Part shown: positions 7,047-9,827 of the stretch, in pieces
How the letters are laid out: every line of letters starts with the position of its first letter
How positions within the stretch are numbered: the first letter of the stretch is position 1
Assembly (NCBI GenBank): GCA_947460065.1
Contig: CANHGF010000064.1
Location: 1-9,827 of the forward strand
Direction of reading: 5' to 3'
Origin: Comamonadaceae bacterium
GTDB taxonomy: Bacteria; Pseudomonadota; Gammaproteobacteria; Burkholderiales; Burkholderiaceae_C
DNA: 9,827 bases
Notes under the pieces: model-generated
What the model was told of the DNA's origin: nothing
Databases searched by the model: none
What the model saw: the letters and a program-made list of their open reading frames with translations, nothing else
Position numbers and translations under genes: made by a program

Positions 7047-7075
7047 GATGCCGGCGCCGCCCCAGGGCAGGCATC
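7047..7075 (+). terminator. Weak hairpin after relA
   Basis: GATGCC (7047-7052) and GGCATC (7070-7075) form a perfect 6-bp stem eight bases after the relA stop, with a GC-rich loop able to pair further. No T-run follows, so it may be a weak or Rho-assisted end for the hydrolase-relA message, or only a chance structure. Confidence 0.25.
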
Positions 7076-7114
7076 CTTCAGGCGCACAAGGCCAGGGGAG
7101 GGCTCAAGCTCGGA

Positions 7115-7123
7115 TGCTACAAT
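7115..7123 (+). promoter_or_regulatory. Extended -10 promoter of tRNA-Val
   Basis: TGC-TACAAT is an extended -10 element whose hexamer matches the consensus at five of six positions. It lies 20 bases before the mature tRNA 5' end and predicts a start near 7130. No good -35 is seen, which extended -10 promoters can tolerate. The bases after it (CTCGTCC) form a GC-rich discriminator, as in stable-RNA promoters sensitive to ppGpp. Confidence 0.6.
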
Positions 7124-7143
7124 CTCGTCCCTAAACCGATCCC

Positions 7144-7220
7144 AGGCGCATAGCTCAGCTGGTTAGAGCACCACCTTGACATGGTGGGGGTCGTTGGTTC
7201 GAGTCCAATTGCGCCTACCA
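7144..7220 (+). tRNA. tRNA-Val (anticodon GAC)
   Basis: A complete 77-base cloverleaf. The acceptor stem AGGCGCA (7144-7150) pairs with TGCGCCT (7210-7216). The D stem is GCTC/GAGC. The anticodon stem CCACC/GGTGG encloses the loop TTGACAT, giving anticodon GAC at 7178-7180. The variable region is GGGTC. The T stem GTTGG/CCAAT contains the TTCGAGT loop. The discriminator A and CCA end (7218-7220) are encoded. The GAC anticodon reads GUC and GUU valine codons. The gene stands alone between relA and the two-partner secretion genes, with its own promoter and terminator. Confidence 0.97.
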
Positions 7221-7224
7221 AATT

Positions 7225-7260
7225 AAACCCTTGCAAGTCATTGATTTGCAAGGGTTTTTT
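7225..7260 (+). terminator. Rho-independent terminator of tRNA-Val
   Basis: AAACCCTTGCAA (7225-7236) pairs perfectly with TTGCAAGGGTTT (7246-7257) around a nine-base loop, followed by more T to give a run of six (7255-7260). It begins five bases after the tRNA CCA. It is the strongest terminator in the window. The remaining DNA to 7397 shows no gene. Confidence 0.93.
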
Positions 7261-7348
7261 CATGTCGCGCAGGGGCCTGAAGATAAACAGAATTATTCAC
7301 AAGCCATTTTTTGAAATCGCCTCACACACAGAAGTCCTGACACTCCCG

Positions 7349-7367
7349 GTGAGTATCAACAACTCAC
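7349..7367 (-). terminator. Possible hairpin after the transporter gene
   Basis: GTGAGT (7349-7354) and ACTCAC (7362-7367) form a 6-bp stem with a seven-base loop, 30 bases after the stop of the TpsB-type gene on the minus strand. There is no T-run, so termination here is a weak suggestion. Nothing else recognisable lies in 7261-7397 apart from locally AT-rich sequence. Confidence 0.25.
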
Positions 7368-7397
7368 ATGCTCAGCGCCCCATTCGTTCTTGCGCCT

Positions 7398-9008
7398 TCA
7401 AAATGCCGCTGACACCGACACCCACAGCAGCCCCGATGTCGCCTTCTTCGCCTCTCTCGTGTTGCCGCTCAGGGGCTTGGCCCACTGGGCCTGCACCGTG
7501 TACTTTTGGTCCAAGCTCCACGCCAACCCCACGCCCGCGCTGCTGAGCTTGACATCATTGAGCCCACTGCCCGAAAAGGGCTGGTGCCTGATCCGCCCCT
7601 GACCATGGTCGTAGAACGCCGACAGCGTCATCCCCAGCGGCTCCACTTGGTACCTGACCTCTGCCGTCACCACCGCGCCTTCGTCCACCGACTGCATGCC
7701 CGTGGGGTAGCCCCGCACCGCCTGCGCGCCCGCCAGGGCCATCTTCTCCGAGCTGTCCAGGTTCTTGCTGGTCAGCTGCCCGTTGGCCTTTAGGCTCGCC
7801 CGCACCGTGGAGCTCAGTTGCACTGTCTCTTGCAGCAAGACATTGACCTTCGCAAACTGCCTCAGAGTGCTGCTGTTGAACGCCGCTTGCGCAGCATCCT
7901 CATAGCTCAAGCGCCCCGCCTTCATGTCCACTTGGTAGTTCAGCTGCGCAGCCTTGCCCCCCACCGCGTGCAGGGCATAGCCCCCCACGCCCAGCTTGCG
8001 CGAGACGATCGTGCGGCGCGTGGCCCTCGACAGCTGTGCGTCGTTGACTCGCGCATCATCGAGCCCCAGCGTGATATGGCTTTGCCCTGTGGCCCCCATA
8101 CTCAGTGGGTAACTGGCAAACACCGATCCGGTTTGCCCCTCTCCAAAGTTGCCCCCCGCCAGCGTATTGCCCAAGGCGTAGGTGAATTTGCTGAAGGCTG
8201 CCCCCACGCGCCAGCCGTCGCTGCCCACGGGCACGTCGTAGCGCACCTGCCCAGACGTGACTCCCCCAGCGTCTTTGTCGCTTTGCAGCGCGCCAGGCGA
8301 GTCCGTCAGGCTCACGCTGAGCCTGTCACCCCATCCGGCCGGGTTGGAAAAGTCACCCGACGCCGTTACCCTGTTCTTGCCCGTGGTCTTCGCGCCGTGG
8401 TTGTCCAGCGCCAATTCCCAGCGCTGTGAGTTTTGTCCTTGCACCTTCATCTTCAGCTGCGTCTGCCCCGGCTGCGCTGCCGCCGTCAGCACCGGCTCGA
8501 CTTGCGTCACACCCGGCGTCGCTTTGATGATGGCCACCACGCGCTCAAGCCGGTCCGTGTCCGCGGGCTGCCCCTGCAGTGCGCGCAGGCTTTGGCTGTA
8601 ACTGTCCAGGTTCACCTGCGAGCTGTTCTCCACCGTCACCGTCGCCAGCCGCGTCTCCGTGATCACCAGCCGGAGCGTGCCTTGCGTCGCGTCTTGCGGC
8701 GGTATCTGCACGATCGTCAGCCCCAAGCCGCGCGCGCGGTACAAGTCACTCACCGCCTGGCGCATCGCGTTCAGTTGCGCGGTGTCAAACCCCTTCTTTC
8801 CCAGCCAGGGCTTCAATGCGGCTTGGATCGCCGCATCGTCCACCAAGGCATTGCCCTGCACCTGCACTTGCCGAATCACGCGCTCGCCCGCCACGTCCTG
8901 CGCTGCCGCGCGCTGCCCGTATCCCGCGAAAGCCAAGCAGGCCAATGCAATGAGTGTTGTTTTCATAGGGTCGCACTTCAAATAATTCATGGCCGTCTTC
9001 TTGTTCAT
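7398..9008 (-). CDS. Two-partner secretion outer-membrane transporter (TpsB; ShlB/FhaC/HecB family)
   Basis: TpsB proteins are Omp85-superfamily outer-membrane barrels that export one dedicated partner exoprotein. The 536-residue product has a signal sequence whose core is MKTTLIALACLAFAGYG (residues 15-31), with likely cleavage in AAA-QD after Ala36. POTRA 1 is at about 43-122 (VIRQVQVQGN to LRLVITETRLATV) and POTRA 2 at about 123-190. A beta-barrel fills 195-536 with many alternating strands. The superfamily loop-6 motif VRGYP is at 431-435, and the chain ends in Phe as outer-membrane barrels do. Only about seven residues lie between the mature N-terminus and the first POTRA strand, so the plug helix seen in FhaC seems absent. 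The ATG at 9008 overlaps the upstream repeat-protein stop as ATGA and has GGAAGAAAG before it; ATG at 8966 (Met15) would give a more ordinary signal peptide. Confidence 0.88.
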   Translation of the reverse strand: MNKKTAMNYLKCDPMKTTLIALACLAFAGYGQRAAAQDVAGERVIRQVQVQGNALVDDAAIQAALKPWLGKKGFDTAQLNAMRQAVSDLYRARGLGLTIVQIPPQDATQGTLRLVITETRLATVTVENSSQVNLDSYSQSLRALQGQPADTDRLERVVAIIKATPGVTQVEPVLTAAAQPGQTQLKMKVQGQNSQRWELALDNHGAKTTGKNRVTASGDFSNPAGWGDRLSVSLTDSPGALQSDKDAGGVTSGQVRYDVPVGSDGWRVGAAFSKFTYALGNTLAGGNFGEGQTGSVFASYPLSMGATGQSHITLGLDDARVNDAQLSRATRRTIVSRKLGVGGYALHAVGGKAAQLNYQVDMKAGRLSYEDAAQAAFNSSTLRQFAKVNVLLQETVQLSSTVRASLKANGQLTSKNLDSSEKMALAGAQAVRGYPTGMQSVDEGAVVTAEVRYQVEPLGMTLSAFYDHGQGRIRHQPFSGSGLNDVKLSSAGVGLAWSLDQKYTVQAQWAKPLSGNTREAKKATSGLLWVSVSAAF

Positions 9009-9827
9009 TTGCTTTCTTCCAGGGACAAGGTGTTGCGCGACTTATTCGCCAGCTCAAGGCGTTGTTGCAAATTAGCAGGCTCAACAACAGGCGTCAGCTG
9101 CGGCGGATTAGGCTGAACCGCACTGGCCAAATTGCCTTGCCTGGTCCTCAGGCCCAGAGTGGCGGGCATGGCGCTGCTTACTGCATCTGACATGGTCTGA
9201 ACCTGCGCATCGGTGAATGCCAAGGCTTGCGCCGAAGACATTGCCGAGGCCTGCTCCACGGTCAAGGCCGCGATCTGAGCCGTGCTCATGCTCGCCAACT
9301 GCGCCGGTGTCAGCGCAGCGACTTGCGCTGCGCTCAGGGCAGCGACTTTTGCCGGAGTCAGCGCCGCGATCTGCGCCACACTCAAATTCGCCAACGAGGC
9401 AGCAGGCAAGGCCTGCAAAGCAGAAGCACTCAACTGCCCCAGCTGCGATGACGACAACGCGGCCGCCTGGGACGGGGTCACCCCCGCCAGCTGTGCGCCG
9501 GTGAGCGCGGCCAATTGCGTGTTGGTCAAGTTGGCCAAATTGCCGCCCAAGCCGGTCAGTTGCGCAGCTGTCAAGCCCGCCACGGGCAAAGCCTGTGCCT
9601 GGGTGGCGCTCAAAGACGACAGGCCGGTTGGGCTCAGACTGGCGACTTGTGTGGCGCTCAAAGCGCCCAGCTGCGCTGTGGTTAGCACCTGGAGTTGGGC
9701 CGAGGCCAAGGCTGCGATCTGAGCCGTGCCCATGCCTGCTACCTGCGTCGTGGTCAAGGCCGCGATCTGAGTCGTGCCCATGCCTGCCACCTGCGCCGTT
9801 GTCAGCGCCGCAACCTGCGCCGTCGTC
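9005..9827 (-). CDS. Octapeptide-repeat protein, probable two-partner secretion cargo (5' end outside window)
   Basis: The C-terminal 273 residues of a larger protein are visible; the frame is open to the right window edge, so the true start lies outside. About 210 residues are tandem octads of the form (T/S)-x-x-Q-hydrophobic-x-x-L, such as TTAQVAAL, GTTQIAAL, TNTQLAAL and SAAQVAAL. I count 25 octads plus two short irregular pieces (PVAGL and GGNLANL). A unique 61-residue tail follows, with a Pro-rich part (QPNPPQLTPVVEP) and a charged end (LQQRLELANKSRNTLSLEESK); it has no anchor or sorting motif I recognise. The composition is Ala, Thr, Leu, Gln and Ser with no Cys in the visible part. The stop overlaps the transporter start (ATGA), the usual exoprotein-then-transporter order, so secretion by that transporter is inferred. 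The N-terminal secretion domain that would prove it is not in view. Function unknown; a surface adhesin or filament is one possibility. Confidence 0.8.
   Translation of the reverse strand, partial: TTAQVAALTTAQVAGMGTTQIAALTTTQVAGMGTAQIAALASAQLQVLTTAQLGALSATQVASLSPTGLSSLSATQAQALPVAGLTAAQLTGLGGNLANLTNTQLAALTGAQLAGVTPSQAAALSSSQLGQLSASALQALPAASLANLSVAQIAALTPAKVAALSAAQVAALTPAQLASMSTAQIAALTVEQASAMSSAQALAFTDAQVQTMSDAVSSAMPATLGLRTRQGNLASAVQPNPPQLTPVVEPANLQQRLELANKSRNTLSLEESK
9191..9827 (-). repeat. Tandem 24-bp (octapeptide) coding repeat array
   Basis: The coding DNA repeats with a 24-base period, each unit encoding eight residues with Gln at position 4 and Leu or Met at position 8. Units are well conserved in protein but varied in DNA, so the array is old overall. 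Regularity breaks at PVAGL and GGNLANL, together 12 residues or one and a half units. The array continues past the right edge. Confidence 0.9.
9714..9809 (-). repeat. Pair of 48-bp direct repeats (double octads)
   Basis: Bases 9714-9761 and 9762-9809 are adjacent copies of a 48-base unit that agree at about 42 positions; several of the differences are C/T changes. Each encodes two octads (IAAL-type then VAGM-type). A related piece starting GCGATCTGAGCCGTGC recurs near 9270. The higher identity here suggests newer duplication towards the N-terminal side of the array. Confidence 0.8.

Noticed and set aside
7181..7546. Small plus-strand frame starting in the tRNA and ending in the transporter gene.
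   Set aside because: It starts within the tRNA, runs through its terminator and then antisense to the transporter C-terminus; no coding signature.
9282..9722. Plus-strand frame of 146 codons opposite the octad array.
   Set aside because: The repeated Ala/Cys-rich translation is the mirror of the 24-bp repeats; the minus-strand frame has the coherent protein pattern and the ATGA junction.
9005..9790. A complete 261-residue protein starting at 9790.
   Set aside because: The codon there is GTG within an octad (TTAQVAGM), and the same frame and repeat continue to the window edge; the protein is truncated by the window.
9191..9827. Resemblance of LTPAQ-type octads to the start of TAL effector repeats (LTP-x-QVVAIAS).
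   Set aside because: The period here is 8 residues, not 33-35, and there is no repeat-variable diresidue or remaining TAL repeat sequence.
9191..9827. Regular short DNA repeats suggesting a CRISPR array.
   Set aside because: The repeats are contiguous 24-bp coding units with no unique spacers, in an open frame with conserved protein pattern.

Overview
The window looks like a piece of a high-GC betaproteobacterial chromosome, probably Burkholderiales and most like Comamonadaceae. This rests on the type II secretion gene order, the RelA and 3-hydroxybutyrate dehydrogenase sequences, and the tRNA-Val(GAC). It is inferred from recognised protein families, not from a database search.

Left part (1-2952): a type II secretion (T2SS) cluster. 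On the minus strand, gspG, gspH, gspI, gspJ and gspK encode the major pseudopilin and four minor pseudopilins. From gspH onward they are packed stop-to-start: ATGA overlaps join H to I and J to K, and I-J is equally tight. gspK runs off the left edge. A short gspC (inner-membrane T2SS protein without a PDZ domain) points the other way from a start only a few tens of bases from gspG, so the promoters of the pair must be intermingled. A perfect 7-bp hairpin covers the gspG stop codon and could separate the level of the major pseudopilin from the minor ones.

Middle part (2967-7260): housekeeping genes. bdhA (D-3-hydroxybutyrate dehydrogenase, minus strand) converges on gspC across a small hairpin. 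Divergent from bdhA is an alpha/beta hydrolase gene, followed after 16 bp by relA. This RelA has intact synthetase, TGS and ACT regions but has lost the residues of the (p)ppGpp hydrolase site. A tRNA-Val(GAC) gene with encoded CCA, an extended -10 promoter and a strong Rho-independent terminator closes this block.

Right part (7398-9827): on the minus strand, a TpsB/FhaC-type outer-membrane transporter with two POTRA domains and a beta-barrel. Its start codon overlaps (ATGA) the stop of a large repeat protein whose N-terminus lies outside the window. The visible part of that protein is 25 tandem octapeptides of the form (T/S)-x-x-Q-hydrophobic-x-x-L followed by a 61-residue unique tail. The pair is laid out like a two-partner secretion operon, with the exoprotein upstream and its transporter downstream. 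The octad-repeat cargo, and a transporter that seems to lack the usual N-terminal plug helix, are the most unusual content of the window.

No insertion sequence, integrase, CRISPR array or replication origin was seen. No gap between genes exceeds about 180 bases.
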